Shown in pieces: positions 16,397 to 25,066 of a stretch of DNA of 64,000 nucleotides. The first letter of the stretch is position 1. Every line of letters starts with the position of its first letter. The stretch comes from Inhella gelatinilytica. GTDB taxonomy: Bacteria; Pseudomonadota; Gammaproteobacteria; Burkholderiales; Burkholderiaceae_C. Under the pieces are notes generated by a model that worked only from the letters and a program-made list of their open reading frames with translations, was not told where the DNA came from and ran no database searches. The position numbers and the translations under genes are program-made. The stretch is taken from NCBI RefSeq assembly GCF_016093295.1, contig NZ_JAEDAL010000002.1, positions 310,001 to 374,000 on the forward strand, in the 5' to 3' direction.

Positions 16397-18331
16397 ATGG
16401 GAGCTACTTTTCCGCAATTGCTGTTGCACCACGCGGCCACGCGTCCGGCGGCGGCGGCCCTGCGCGAAAAGGATTTGGGCATTTGGCAAACCCTGACCTG
16501 GGCCGAGTTGGCCGCGCTGGTCGGGGCGCTGGCGCATGGTTTTGCGGGGGCTGGCTTGAGTCGGGGCCAGCACCTGGTGGTGGTGGGTGAAAACCGACCG
16601 CGCTTGTATGCCGCGATGTTGGCCGCACAAGCCCTGGGGGCGATACCCGTTCCGCTCTACCAGGATGCGGTGGCTGAGGAGTTTGTCTTCCCCTTGCAGC
16701 TGGCTGAGGTGGGCCACGCGGTGGTGGAGGACCAAGAGCAGTTGGACAAACTGCTGGAGATCCGCCCCCAAGTGCCCGCCCTGCAGCATTTGTGGGTGGA
16801 TGACCCGCGGGGCCTGCGCCACTATCAAGAGCCTGGCCTGGAGATGCTGGATGCTTTGGTGGCACGTGGCGCGGCGGACCATGCCCACCACCCCGAGTGG
16901 TTGAGCGGGCAAGTTGCCCAGACGCGTCCGGATGCTGTGGCCGCGCTATTTTTCACCAGCGGCACCACGGGCAAACCCAAAGGGGTGGTGCACACCCACG
17001 CCAGCTTGCTGGATCGGGCGCAGGTGGGCAAGGCTTTCGATGGGCTGACCGAACACGAGGAAGTCTTGGCCTACTTGCCGCCGGCTTGGATTGGCCAGAA
17101 CATTTTTTCCTTTGCGCAGTGGTTGGCCTGTGGCTATGTGGTCAATTGCCCCGAGTCACCCTCGACGGTGTCCATTGACCTCAAGGAAGTGGGCCCGACG
17201 TACTACTTCGCGCCGCCCCGGGTTTTTGAGGGGCTGCTCACCAGCGTGTCGATTCGCATGGAGGACGCCAGCGCCGCCAAGCGCTGGCTCTATGCCCGCT
17301 GCATGGCCTGGGCCCGTGAGATCGGGCCCCGCCGCATGGCGGGTGAGTCTTTGGGCTGGGTGGATCGCCTTCGCTATCAGGTGGGAGACTGGCTCATTTA
17401 TGGTCCCTTGCGCAACGCCTTGGGACTGAGTCGGGTTCGCGTCGCCTACACGGCGGGCGAAGCCATCGGGCCGGACTTGTTCACGTTTTTCCGTTCCATT
17501 GGGGTCAACCTCAAACAGCTCTATGGCTCAACAGAGACGGCGGTGTTTGTCTGTCTTCAACCCGACCATGAGGTGAGGGCGGATACGGTGGGTGTGCCCA
17601 TCGCCGGGGTCGAATTGAAAGTGGCAGAAGGGGGCGAGATTTGGGTTCGATCCGCCGGTCTGCTGCAGGGGTATTACAAGAATCCCGAGGCGACTGCCGA
17701 GGTGCTGACCCAGGAAGGTTGGTACCGCACAGGGGACGCCGGTTTCCTGGATGCGCATGGGCACCTGAAGATCATCGACCGGGCCAAAGATGTGGGGCGT
17801 TTGGCCACCGGGGCCATGTTCGCCCCGAAGTACATCGAGAACAAGCTGAAGTTCTTCCCGCAAATTAAAGAAGCGGTGGCTTTCGGGGATGGTCGTGATC
17901 AGGTCTGCGTGCTGCTGAACATCGACTTTGAGGCCGTGGGGAACTGGGCGGAGCGTCGCGGGTTGCCGTACGCGGGGTATGTGGATTTGGCGGGTAAGCC
18001 CGAGGTTTTGGCACTGATGCGCGACTGCGTGGAGCAGGTCAACGCCGACTTGGCAACCGATGAACGTCTGGCAGGCTGTCAGGTCGCCCGGTGTTTGGTG
18101 CTGCACAAGGAGTTGGACGCCGATGATGGCGAACTGACCCGCACGCGAAAAGTGCGGCGAGGCTATATCGCCGAAAAATATGCGGTGCTGGTCGATGCGC
18201 TCTATGGCGGCAAGTCCGAGCAGCACATTGAGACCCAGGTTCGGTTCGAAGACGGTCGTGTCGGGTCGGTGGCGGCCACGCTCAAAATTTTGGATACCGC
18301 CACCTATCCCGTGGTCAAGGGGGCAGCATGA
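16397..18331 (+). CDS. AMP-forming acyl-CoA ligase (long-chain fatty acid-CoA ligase family)
   Basis: The enzyme activates a carboxylic acid to its CoA thioester through an acyl-adenylate. The 644-residue length matches the FACS-like branch. The AMP-binding P-loop is FFTSGTTGKPKGVVHTH, the A5 region is QLYGSTETAVF, and the A7/A8 region runs WYRTGDAGFLDAHGHLKIIDR. The start follows CGGAG by about 6 bp. It is the first gene of the operon with livGHMKF and a PaaK-like ligase, which suggests that the transporter imports an organic acid that this enzyme activates. The acid is not identifiable from sequence; aromatic or branched acids are the usual candidates. Confidence 0.92.
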   Translation: MGATFPQLLLHHAATRPAAAALREKDLGIWQTLTWAELAALVGALAHGFAGAGLSRGQHLVVVGENRPRLYAAMLAAQALGAIPVPLYQDAVAEEFVFPLQLAEVGHAVVEDQEQLDKLLEIRPQVPALQHLWVDDPRGLRHYQEPGLEMLDALVARGAADHAHHPEWLSGQVAQTRPDAVAALFFTSGTTGKPKGVVHTHASLLDRAQVGKAFDGLTEHEEVLAYLPPAWIGQNIFSFAQWLACGYVVNCPESPSTVSIDLKEVGPTYYFAPPRVFEGLLTSVSIRMEDASAAKRWLYARCMAWAREIGPRRMAGESLGWVDRLRYQVGDWLIYGPLRNALGLSRVRVAYTAGEAIGPDLFTFFRSIGVNLKQLYGSTETAVFVCLQPDHEVRADTVGVPIAGVELKVAEGGEIWVRSAGLLQGYYKNPEATAEVLTQEGWYRTGDAGFLDAHGHLKIIDRAKDVGRLATGAMFAPKYIENKLKFFPQIKEAVAFGDGRDQVCVLLNIDFEAVGNWAERRGLPYAGYVDLAGKPEVLALMRDCVEQVNADLATDERLAGCQVARCLVLHKELDADDGELTRTRKVRRGYIAEKYAVLVDALYGGKSEQHIETQVRFEDGRVGSVAATLKILDTATYPVVKGAA

Positions 18332-18393
18332 GCACGCCGGGTCGTTCCCAAGTGCGAATCCCGCGGCGCGGGGCGCGGAGGGTAGTCCAATGA
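18328..18393 (+). CDS. Possible 21-residue micro-ORF bridging ligase and livG
   Basis: The frame MSTPGRSQVR...RRVVQ starts with an ATG that overlaps the ligase stop as ATGA and ends with a TGA that overlaps the livG start as ATGA. It therefore fills the whole 58-bp gap with no untranslated base. It is basic (six arginines) and has no recognised family. It could be a translational-coupling linker or simply spacer with a chance frame. It differs in sequence from the MKRPP repeat at the next junction. Confidence 0.35.
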   Translation: MSTPGRSQVRIPRRGARRVVQ

Positions 18394-19172
18394 GCCGGAA
18401 CGTGGGGAACGTCGTTCTGGACGTGAAGGGCATTTCGCTCAGTTTTGGCGGGGTGAAGGCGCTCACCAACATCAGTTTTGATGTCCGCGAAGGTGAAGTG
18501 CGCGCCATCATTGGCCCGAATGGAGCCGGCAAGAGTTCGATGCTGAATTGCATCAATGGCGTGTATCGGCCCCAGCAAGGCGAAATCACGCTGCGGGGCC
18601 AGCATTTCCATGCCATGAATCCGCGCCAAGTCGCGGAGATGGGCATCGCCCGGACCTTCCAAAACCTCGCGCTCTTCAAGGGCATGAGCGTGTTGGACAA
18701 CATCATGACTGGGCGCAATCTGCGCATGAAGACCGGGTTGCTGGCGCAGGCCCTGCACCTCGGGCCGGCTCGACGCGAAGAGTTGGCGCACCGCGAGCGC
18801 GTGGAGCGCATCATCGACTTCCTGGAAATCCAGGCCTGGCGCAAGACCCCCGTGGGTCGTCTGCCCTACGGTCTGCAAAAGCGCGTGGATTTGGGCCGTG
18901 CACTGGCCATGGAGCCGCGCCTGCTGCTGCTGGATGAGCCGATGGCGGGCATGAACCTGGAAGAGAAGCAGGACATGTGCCGCTTCATTCTCGACGTCAA
19001 CGATGAATTTGGGACCACGATCGTGCTGATCGAGCATGACATGGGCGTGGTGATGGACATCTGCGACCGTGTGGTGGTGCTGGACTACGGCAAAAAGATT
19101 GGCGACGGCACGCCAGACGACGTTCGGACGAATCCGGAAGTCATTGCCGCTTACCTGGGGGCAGGGCACTGA
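18390..19172 (+). CDS. livG: Branched-chain amino acid-type ABC transporter, ATP-binding protein LivG
   Basis: One of the two cytoplasmic ATPases of a LIV-type importer. The 260 residues contain Walker A (GPNGAGKSSML), the LivG-typical GIARTFQNLALFKGMSV, a signature-like region LPYGLQKRVDLGRAL in place of the canonical LSGGQ, and Walker B LLLLDEPMAGMN, followed by the H-loop IVLIEHDMGVV. The frame is open to 18180, but MSRNVGNVVLDVKG is the natural start and overlaps the micro-ORF stop. The missing canonical signature is notable, although LPYGxQKR is frequent among LivG proteins. Confidence 0.95.
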   Translation: MSRNVGNVVLDVKGISLSFGGVKALTNISFDVREGEVRAIIGPNGAGKSSMLNCINGVYRPQQGEITLRGQHFHAMNPRQVAEMGIARTFQNLALFKGMSVLDNIMTGRNLRMKTGLLAQALHLGPARREELAHRERVERIIDFLEIQAWRKTPVGRLPYGLQKRVDLGRALAMEPRLLLLDEPMAGMNLEEKQDMCRFILDVNDEFGTTIVLIEHDMGVVMDICDRVVVLDYGKKIGDGTPDDVRTNPEVIAAYLGAGH

Positions 19173-19173
19173 A

Positions 19174-19254
19174 ATGAAACGACCTCCAGCCTCACTTTCG
19201 TTCGTCCCCCACCAAGGGGGCGCTCAGCGGCTTTGGACAGCCAGGCGCCACTGA
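19174..19254 (+). repeat. Third copy of the MKRPP micro-ORF repeat, between livG and livH
   Basis: This 81-base ATG-to-TGA frame encodes 26 residues beginning MKRPPASLSF, with QGGAQRL in the middle and RRH at the end. It aligns without gaps to the two copies at 9980-10142, with 68 of 81 bases identical to the 9980-10060 copy. It follows the livG stop as TGA-A-ATG and precedes livH as TGA-T-ATG, the same one-base spacing as at the other locus. CCCCC and GGGGG arms of the core can pair. Eight of the 13 differences change the residue, so the peptide itself is not strongly conserved. Confidence 0.8.
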
Positions 19255-19255
19255 T

Positions 19256-20185
19256 ATGCAGTTCTTTCTCGAAGCCTTGTTCGGCGGCTTGATGGCCGGC
19301 ATGCTCTATGCGCTGATTGCCCTGGGCTTTGTCCTCATCTTCAAGGCCAGCGGGGTGTTCAATTTCGCGCAAGGCGCCATGGTGCTTTTCGCGGCGCTGG
19401 CCATGGCGCGCTTCAGCGAATGGATTCCGCAGTGGACTGGCTTGCAGAGCCTGCTGATGGTTAACCTGTTGGCGATCTTGGGGGCCTTCGCGTTAATGGT
19501 GGTGATGGCCTGGGTGGTGGAGCGCTACGTGCTGGGAAAACTGGTCAACCAGGAGCCCATCGCGCTGTTGATGGCGACGCTGGGGATTGCCTACTTCATT
19601 GACGGTTTTGGTCAAACGGTGTTCGGCTCGGACATCTACAAGATCGATGTGGGCATGCCCAAGGACCCGATCTTTTTGTTGGAGTCGGTGTTCCCCGGGG
19701 GCGTTTTGATCAGCCAGGAGGACTTGATTGCGGCGGGCATCGCAGCGGCCTTGGTCGCGGGTTTGGCCGCGTTCTTTCAGTACACCGGCACGGGTCGCGC
19801 CCTGCGGGCCGTGGCCGACGACCACCAAGCGGCGCAGTCTATCGGTATCCCGCTGCAGCGCATCTGGGTGATTGTGTGGAGCGTGGCCGGCTTTGTGGCG
19901 CTGGTGGCCGGCATTGTTTGGGGCAGCAAGCTGGGGGTGCAGTTCTCGCTCTCGTTGGTTGCCCTCAAGGCGCTGCCGGTGGTGATCCTCGGCGGGCTGA
20001 CGTCGGTGCCCGGCGCTATCGTGGGCGGGCTGATCATTGGCGTGGGCGAAAAACTGTCCGAGATCTACTTGGGCCCCATGCTGGGCGGCGGCATCGAGAT
20101 TTGGTTTGCCTATGTGCTGGCACTCCTGTTCCTGCTGGTGCGTCCGCAGGGCTTGTTCGGCGAAAAGATCATTGATCGGGTTTGA
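19256..20185 (+). CDS. livH: Branched-chain amino acid-type ABC transporter permease LivH
   Basis: A 309-residue inner-membrane permease with about eight hydrophobic helices. The LivH hallmarks are visible: FLEALFGGLMAGMLYALIALGFVLIFKASGVFNFAQG at the N-terminus and GRALRAVADDHQAAQSIGIP, the cytoplasmic coupling loop. The C-terminal GLTSVPGAIVGGLIIGVGEKL is also typical. It pairs with LivM to form the channel. The ATG sits one base after the stop of the repeat micro-ORF and has only a weak AGG upstream, so translation may depend on coupling. Confidence 0.95.
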   Translation: MQFFLEALFGGLMAGMLYALIALGFVLIFKASGVFNFAQGAMVLFAALAMARFSEWIPQWTGLQSLLMVNLLAILGAFALMVVMAWVVERYVLGKLVNQEPIALLMATLGIAYFIDGFGQTVFGSDIYKIDVGMPKDPIFLLESVFPGGVLISQEDLIAAGIAAALVAGLAAFFQYTGTGRALRAVADDHQAAQSIGIPLQRIWVIVWSVAGFVALVAGIVWGSKLGVQFSLSLVALKALPVVILGGLTSVPGAIVGGLIIGVGEKLSEIYLGPMLGGGIEIWFAYVLALLFLLVRPQGLFGEKIIDRV

Positions 20186-20194
20186 GGGCCTGCC

Positions 20195-21271
20195 ATGCTG
20201 TATCGCGAAAACGGCCAGTTCAAAACCTCCTACGCGGCGGACCAGCAGATGCTGCCGATTCGGCAGGATCGATTCGTCTTGCTGGCCTTCCTGGCCTTCG
20301 CTTTGGTGGGGGTTCCTCTGCTGGCGGATGAATACCTGCTGCGCGCCATCTTGATCCCCTTTCTGATCCTCAGTTTGGCGGCGCTCGGGTTGAACGTGCT
20401 GGTGGGGTATTGCGGCCAGATTAGCCTGGGCTCTGGGGCCTTCATGGCGGTTGGGGCCTATGCGGCTTACAACTTCTTTGCTCGGGTCCCGGAGTTGCCG
20501 CTCCCGCTGTCCTTGGTGCTGGGCGGCCTTTGTGCCACGGTGGTGGGCATGCTCTTTGGCTTGCCCTCGCTGCGGATCAAAGGCCTTTATTTGGCCGTGG
20601 CCACGCTCGCGGCCCAGTTCTTTGCTGACTGGACGTTCTTGCGCATCAAGTGGTTCACGCTGGACTCGAGTTCAGGCTCGGTCAGTGTGGGCGCGCTCAC
20701 GGCGTTTGGGCTGCCGGTGCAAACACCGCAACAAAAATACTGGTTCTGCTTGATCTTGGTGATGCTGTTTGCCTTGGCCACCAAGAACTTGGTGCGCGGG
20801 CACATCGGCCGCAGCTGGATGGCGATGCGGGACATGGACGTCGCGGCCAGTGTGATTGGCATTCGGCCCATTCACGCCAAGTTGTCGGCCTTCGCCGTCA
20901 GTAGCTTCATCATTGGTGTGGCCGGTGCCCTGTGGGGGTTTGTCCACTTGGGGGCGTGGGAGCCCGCTGCCTTCAGCATTGATCGCTCGTTCCAACTGCT
21001 GTTCATGATCATCATCGGCGGCCTGGGGTCCATCCTTGGGGCGTTCTTGGGGGCCGCCTTCATCGTCATCTTGCCCATCGCCCTCAACCAAGGCTTGCCC
21101 TTGCTCGGCGAGTGGGTTGGGCGGCAGGTGGACACCGCGCTCATCAGCCATGTGGAAACCATGGTGTTTGGCGTGCTCATTGTGTTTTTTCTGATCAAGG
21201 AACCCCACGGCTTGGCGCGGCTGTGGGCAACGGCAAAAGAGAAGTTGCGCCTGTGGCCCTTTCCGCATTGA
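20195..21271 (+). CDS. livM: Branched-chain amino acid-type ABC transporter permease LivM
   Basis: A 358-residue integral membrane protein with about ten hydrophobic segments. Typical LivM stretches are LAALGLNVLVGYCGQISLGSGAFMAVGAY, LPSLRIKGLYLAVATLAAQFF and the coupling loop RSWMAMRDMDVAASVIGI, then GGLGSILGAFLGAAFIVILP. It starts 9 bp after livH and forms the heterodimeric channel with it. An aqueous N-terminal extension of about 30 residues (RENGQFKTSYAADQQ) precedes the first helix, as in LivM proteins next to acyl-CoA ligases in related bacteria. Confidence 0.95.
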   Translation: MLYRENGQFKTSYAADQQMLPIRQDRFVLLAFLAFALVGVPLLADEYLLRAILIPFLILSLAALGLNVLVGYCGQISLGSGAFMAVGAYAAYNFFARVPELPLPLSLVLGGLCATVVGMLFGLPSLRIKGLYLAVATLAAQFFADWTFLRIKWFTLDSSSGSVSVGALTAFGLPVQTPQQKYWFCLILVMLFALATKNLVRGHIGRSWMAMRDMDVAASVIGIRPIHAKLSAFAVSSFIIGVAGALWGFVHLGAWEPAAFSIDRSFQLLFMIIIGGLGSILGAFLGAAFIVILPIALNQGLPLLGEWVGRQVDTALISHVETMVFGVLIVFFLIKEPHGLARLWATAKEKLRLWPFPH

Positions 21272-21290
21272 AGCTTCGAAGGAGACATTC

Positions 21291-22610
21291 ATGATGCTCA
21301 AGACCCTGGCCGCCGCTGCGCTGGCCACTTCGCTGTCCCTGGCACAGCTTCCGGCTCAGGCTCAGGCCAAGGAGCAGTTCTTCCCGGTGCTGGTGTACCG
21401 CACGGGCGCCTACGGGCCCAACGGTGCCCCCTGGGCCAACGGGTATTTGGACTACCTGAAACTGATCAATGCCAATGGGGGCATCAACGGCGTCAAGATC
21501 ACCTACGAAGAGTGTGAATTTGGCTACGCCACCGATCGCGGGGTGGAGTGCTACGAGCGCCTGAAGGGTAAAGGGGCCACCGTGTTCCAGCCGCTGTCTA
21601 CCGGCGTGACCTTTGCGCTCACAGAAAAAGCCCCGGTGGACAAAATTCCGCTCATCACTGCCGGCTATGGCCGCAGTGAGAGCCAGGACGGTGGCGTCTT
21701 TACGTGGAATTTCCCACTCATCGGCTCGTACTGGATGGCAGCGGACGTGTTGATCCAACACATTGCCAAGAAAGAGGGCGGGTTTGACAAGCTCAAGGGC
21801 AAGAAATTCACCCTGGTCTACCACGACAGCCCCTACGGCAAAGAGCCCATCCCCATGCTGACTGAGCGCAGCAAGATGCATGGCTTCGATCTGAACCTCA
21901 TTCCGGTGGCCCACCCCGGTGTGGAACAGAAATCCGCCTGGCTGCAAATCCGCCAGAACCGCCCCGACTACCTCCTGCTCTGGGGTTGGGGGGTGATGAA
22001 CACGGCCGCCCTCAAGGAGGCGCAAGCCACCGGCTTCCCGCGCGACAAGATGTTCGGCGTCTGGTGGGCCGGTGCCGAGCCCGATGTGAAGGACGTGGGT
22101 GACGGGGCCAAAGGCTACAACGCGCTGACCATGCAACATGGGGTGCACCCTGATGCCAAGGTGGTGCAAGAGATTCTGAACAAGGTACACGCCAAGGGCC
22201 AAGGCACAGGGCCGAAGGATGAAGTTGGCCAGGTGCTGTACATGCGCGGCCTGATCTCGTCCATGCTGGCCGTGGAGGGGGTGCGACGCGCCCAGGAGCG
22301 CTATGGCAAGGGCAAGGTCATGAGTGGTGAGCAGGTGCGCTGGGGGCTGGAAAACCTCGCCCTGGATCAAAAGAAACTCGATGGTATGGGCTTCGGTGGC
22401 GTGATGCGCCCCGTGTCCACCAGCTGTCAGGACCACATGGGCTCGGCCTGGGCGCGGGTTCACACCTGGGATGGCAAGGCCTGGAAGTTCAGCAGTGACT
22501 GGTTGCAGGCGGATGAGGCCATCCTCAAGCCCATGGTCAAGCAGGCGGCGGACAAATACGCCGCGGAGAAGAAACTGACCCGCCGCACTCCGGCGGAGTG
22601 CCAGAGCTGA
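21291..22610 (+). CDS. ABC transporter substrate-binding protein, LivK/type 1 periplasmic binding protein
   Basis: This 439-residue protein begins with a signal peptide (TLAAAALATSLSLAQLPAQAQA), so it is periplasmic. The remainder is a type 1 periplasmic binding protein: NGYLDYLKLINANGGINGVKI is the conserved first-lobe segment and VYHDSPYGKEPIPML the inter-lobe region. It is longer than E. coli LivK (about 370), and its operon has two acyl-CoA ligases, so the ligand is more probably an organic or aromatic acid than leucine. The ribosome site GAAGGAG lies before the ATG. It follows livM by 19 bp. Confidence 0.92.
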   Translation: MMLKTLAAAALATSLSLAQLPAQAQAKEQFFPVLVYRTGAYGPNGAPWANGYLDYLKLINANGGINGVKITYEECEFGYATDRGVECYERLKGKGATVFQPLSTGVTFALTEKAPVDKIPLITAGYGRSESQDGGVFTWNFPLIGSYWMAADVLIQHIAKKEGGFDKLKGKKFTLVYHDSPYGKEPIPMLTERSKMHGFDLNLIPVAHPGVEQKSAWLQIRQNRPDYLLLWGWGVMNTAALKEAQATGFPRDKMFGVWWAGAEPDVKDVGDGAKGYNALTMQHGVHPDAKVVQEILNKVHAKGQGTGPKDEVGQVLYMRGLISSMLAVEGVRRAQERYGKGKVMSGEQVRWGLENLALDQKKLDGMGFGGVMRPVSTSCQDHMGSAWARVHTWDGKAWKFSSDWLQADEAILKPMVKQAADKYAAEKKLTRRTPAECQS

Positions 22611-22625
22611 GAGTGAGCGCGCCCC

Positions 22626-23432
22626 ATGAGTTCAACCTTGCTGGATGTCAACGGTATCGAGGTCATCTACAACCACGTGATCCTGGTGCTGAAGGGGGTC
22701 TCGCTACAGGTGGGCGAGGGGCGCATCGTGGCCCTGCTGGGGGGCAATGGCGCAGGAAAGACGACCACCTTGCGCGCGGTCTCCAACCTTTTGGCCGGCG
22801 AGCGGGGGGAGGTCACCAAGGGTCACATTGAGCTGCGGGGCGAGCGCATTGAAAAGCTCACCCCTGCTCAGATGGTGCACCGCGGGGTGGTCCAGGTCAT
22901 GGAGGGCCGGCATTGCTTTGCGCACCTGACGATCGAGGAAAACTTGCTCACCGGCGCCTACGCGCGCCGGGATGGCAAGGCGGCGGTGAGAGAGTCACTG
23001 GACAAGGTGTATGCCTATTTCCCCCGACTCAAAACCCGCCGCACCAGTCAAGCGGCATACACCTCCGGGGGCGAGCAGCAAATGTGCGCGATCGGTCGCG
23101 CGCTGATGGCCAACCCGCGCATGGTTCTGCTCGACGAGCCCAGCATGGGCTTGGCGCCGCAAATCGTGGAAGAAGTCTTTGGCATCGTCAAAGACCTGAA
23201 CCAGAAAGAAGGGGTGACTTTTTTGTTGGCCGAGCAGAACACCACCATGGCCTTGCGTTACGCCGACGATGGTTACATCCTGGAGAACGGTCGCGTGGTC
23301 ATGGAGGGCAGCGCGGACGCGCTGGCCAACAACGAGGACGTGAAGGAGTTCTACCTGGGGATGGGGGGGGGCGAGCGCAAGAGCTTCCGTGACGTGAAGT
23401 CCTACAAGCGACGTAAACGCTGGCTGGCCTGA
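22626..23432 (+). CDS. livF: Branched-chain amino acid-type ABC transporter, ATP-binding protein LivF
   Basis: Second ATPase of the LIV-type importer, 268 residues. Walker A is GGNGAGKTTTL, the signature region reads YTSGGEQQMCAIGRAL, and Walker B is MVLLDEPSMGLAP; VQVMEGRHCFAHLTIEENL is typical of LivF (RRVF-type segment). The C-terminus has an extra basic tail (KSFRDVKSYKRRKRWLA) of about 20 residues, seen in LivF proteins from ligase-linked operons. The stop is followed after 10 bp by the next gene with a clear GAAGGAG site. Confidence 0.95.
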   Translation: MSSTLLDVNGIEVIYNHVILVLKGVSLQVGEGRIVALLGGNGAGKTTTLRAVSNLLAGERGEVTKGHIELRGERIEKLTPAQMVHRGVVQVMEGRHCFAHLTIEENLLTGAYARRDGKAAVRESLDKVYAYFPRLKTRRTSQAAYTSGGEQQMCAIGRALMANPRMVLLDEPSMGLAPQIVEEVFGIVKDLNQKEGVTFLLAEQNTTMALRYADDGYILENGRVVMEGSADALANNEDVKEFYLGMGGGERKSFRDVKSYKRRKRWLA

Positions 23433-23442
23433 AGGAGCTCGC

Positions 23443-23751
23443 ATGAGTGAGGGTTCGAACGAAACCTGGGGTTTTGCCCCGCCGCCCTTTCGGGCCGCTG
23501 AGGCGCTGGTGAGTCTCAAGCGGGCCCTGCGTGACTTGGGTTTGAGTGAGCGGAAAAACGCCTTTGAATGGGGCGGGAAGCGGGTGCTGGAGTGGGACGC
23601 CGGAGAGGTCGAACTGAACATGCGCCTGGCGCGTCGACTGCAGGTCCACACGCCCGAGTGGGATCGCACGGTGCTCAAGAGCGCTGCCGACCAGCGCAAG
23701 TGGCTGGACGAAGTGAAAAAGCGACTCGCCCGCTGGCGCGAGGATGAATGA
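23443..23751 (+). CDS. Unknown 102-residue protein of the ligase/liv operon
   Basis: This cytoplasmic, charged, helical protein has no signal peptide and no known domain. Recognisable stretches are GFAPPPFRAAEALVSLKRAL and NAFEWGGKRVLEW. It has a good ribosome site (GAAGGAG) and lies tightly between livF and the PaaK-like ligase, so it is very probably translated. The position between a transporter ATPase and a CoA ligase suggests an accessory role in uptake or activation; that is inference. Confidence 0.75.
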   Translation: MSEGSNETWGFAPPPFRAAEALVSLKRALRDLGLSERKNAFEWGGKRVLEWDAGEVELNMRLARRLQVHTPEWDRTVLKSAADQRKWLDEVKKRLARWREDE

Positions 23752-23779
23752 GCTCGATCGACGGAAAAGGGATGCCCGC

Positions 23780-25003
23780 ATGACCTCTGGACACCTGGAT
23801 GCGCTCGAAGTTCGCGCACCCGAGGAACGACAGGCCCAGCAATTGGAGGCCTTGCGCCGCCTGTTGCGGCAGGTGCAGACGCAGTCTGACTATGGTCGCG
23901 AGGTCCTGGCCGGTCGGGATGGGGCTGCGTTGCAGTCCGTGGGCGACTTGGCACGTTGGCCGGTGCTGCGCAAAGCGGACATTGCTGAGCGCCAAAGCCT
24001 GCGGCGCCCCTTGGGCGGGTTGGTCCTGGATGGCGGGCGACCGGCCAAAATTTTTCAATCTCCCGGGCCGATCTATGAGCCCGAAGGGCGCGCGCCCGAC
24101 CCCTGGCGCCTGGCCCGGGCGCTCGTGGCCGCTGGGGTGACTGCTGAGGACTGCGTCCATAACAGCTTTAGTTACCACCTGACCCCGGCCGGGTCCATGC
24201 TCGAATCGGCCGCCCTGTCCTTGGGCTGCACCGTGCTGCCCGCGGGGGTGGGGCAGACCGACCTGCAATTGCAAGCCACGCGCGATGTTGGCTGTACCGC
24301 GTATGTGGGCACGCCCAGCTTCCTGCGCATTTTGCTGGAGCGGGCGGGCAGTGCGCCGCTGACCTTGCGCAAGGCCCTGGTCAGCGGGGAGGCCTTCCCG
24401 GCCTCGCTGCGGGATTGGGTGCGCACTCACGGCATTGAGGCCTACCAGTGCTACGCCACCGCGGACTGCGGTCTGATCGCCTATGAAACGTCTGCCCGGG
24501 AGGGGCTGGTGATCGACGAGGGCGTGCTGGTGGAAATCGTGCGGCCGGGCTCGGGCGACCCGGTGCCGGTAGGGGACGTGGGTGAGGTGGTGGTCACACG
24601 GCTCGACACCCACTACCCCTTGATTCGCTACGCCACGGGCGACTTGTCGGCCCTGATGCCGGGCCAGAGCCCTTGCGGACGCACCAATCAGCGGCTGCGC
24701 GGCTGGTTGGGCCGGGCCGATCAGTCCGCCAAAGTGCGGGGGCTCTTTGTGCACGCGGCCCATGTGCAACAGGTGCGCGAACGCGTGCCCGAGATCACCG
24801 GGCGCATGCGCTGGGTGGTCGAGGGTGAATTGGCCAACGACCGTTTTTGCGTCATGGTGGAGACGGAGGCGCCCGCGGGCTTCCTGGGCGACCGGGTGGC
24901 GGAGGCGGTGCGTGAGGTGACCAAGCTGCGGGCCGAGGTGCAGTTCGTGCCCAGTCTGCCCAATGACGGGCGGGTGATCGAGGACCGGCGCGCGCCGCAG
25001 TAG
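23780..25003 (+). CDS. Phenylacetate-CoA ligase (PaaK)-like AMP-forming enzyme
   Basis: This 407-residue adenylate-forming enzyme resembles PaaK rather than FadD. The N-terminus (HLDALEVRAPEERQAQQLEALRRLL) is the PaaK pattern and VHNSFSYHLTPAG lies at the nucleotide-binding region. TAYVGTPSFLRILLERAG, ALVSGEAFPASLRDW and YATADCGLIAYE match the core, and YATGDLSALMPG precedes the C-terminal domain. The frame starts at 23744, overlapping the previous gene, but 23780 has AAAAGGGA before it and starts at the conserved region. PaaK enzymes activate phenylacetate or related aromatic acids. The operon would then contain two different CoA ligases. Confidence 0.85.
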   Translation: MTSGHLDALEVRAPEERQAQQLEALRRLLRQVQTQSDYGREVLAGRDGAALQSVGDLARWPVLRKADIAERQSLRRPLGGLVLDGGRPAKIFQSPGPIYEPEGRAPDPWRLARALVAAGVTAEDCVHNSFSYHLTPAGSMLESAALSLGCTVLPAGVGQTDLQLQATRDVGCTAYVGTPSFLRILLERAGSAPLTLRKALVSGEAFPASLRDWVRTHGIEAYQCYATADCGLIAYETSAREGLVIDEGVLVEIVRPGSGDPVPVGDVGEVVVTRLDTHYPLIRYATGDLSALMPGQSPCGRTNQRLRGWLGRADQSAKVRGLFVHAAHVQQVRERVPEITGRMRWVVEGELANDRFCVMVETEAPAGFLGDRVAEAVREVTKLRAEVQFVPSLPNDGRVIEDRRAPQ

Positions 25004-25066
25004 CGTCCGGCGCCAACGCCGCCGTCAAAGCCGCTAGCATGGGGCACATACCGCCAAGCCCCGCCT

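Noticed and set aside
18390-19172. LivG as a defective ATPase because LSGGQ is missing
   Set aside because: LPYGxQKR is common in LivG proteins, and the Walker motifs are intact.
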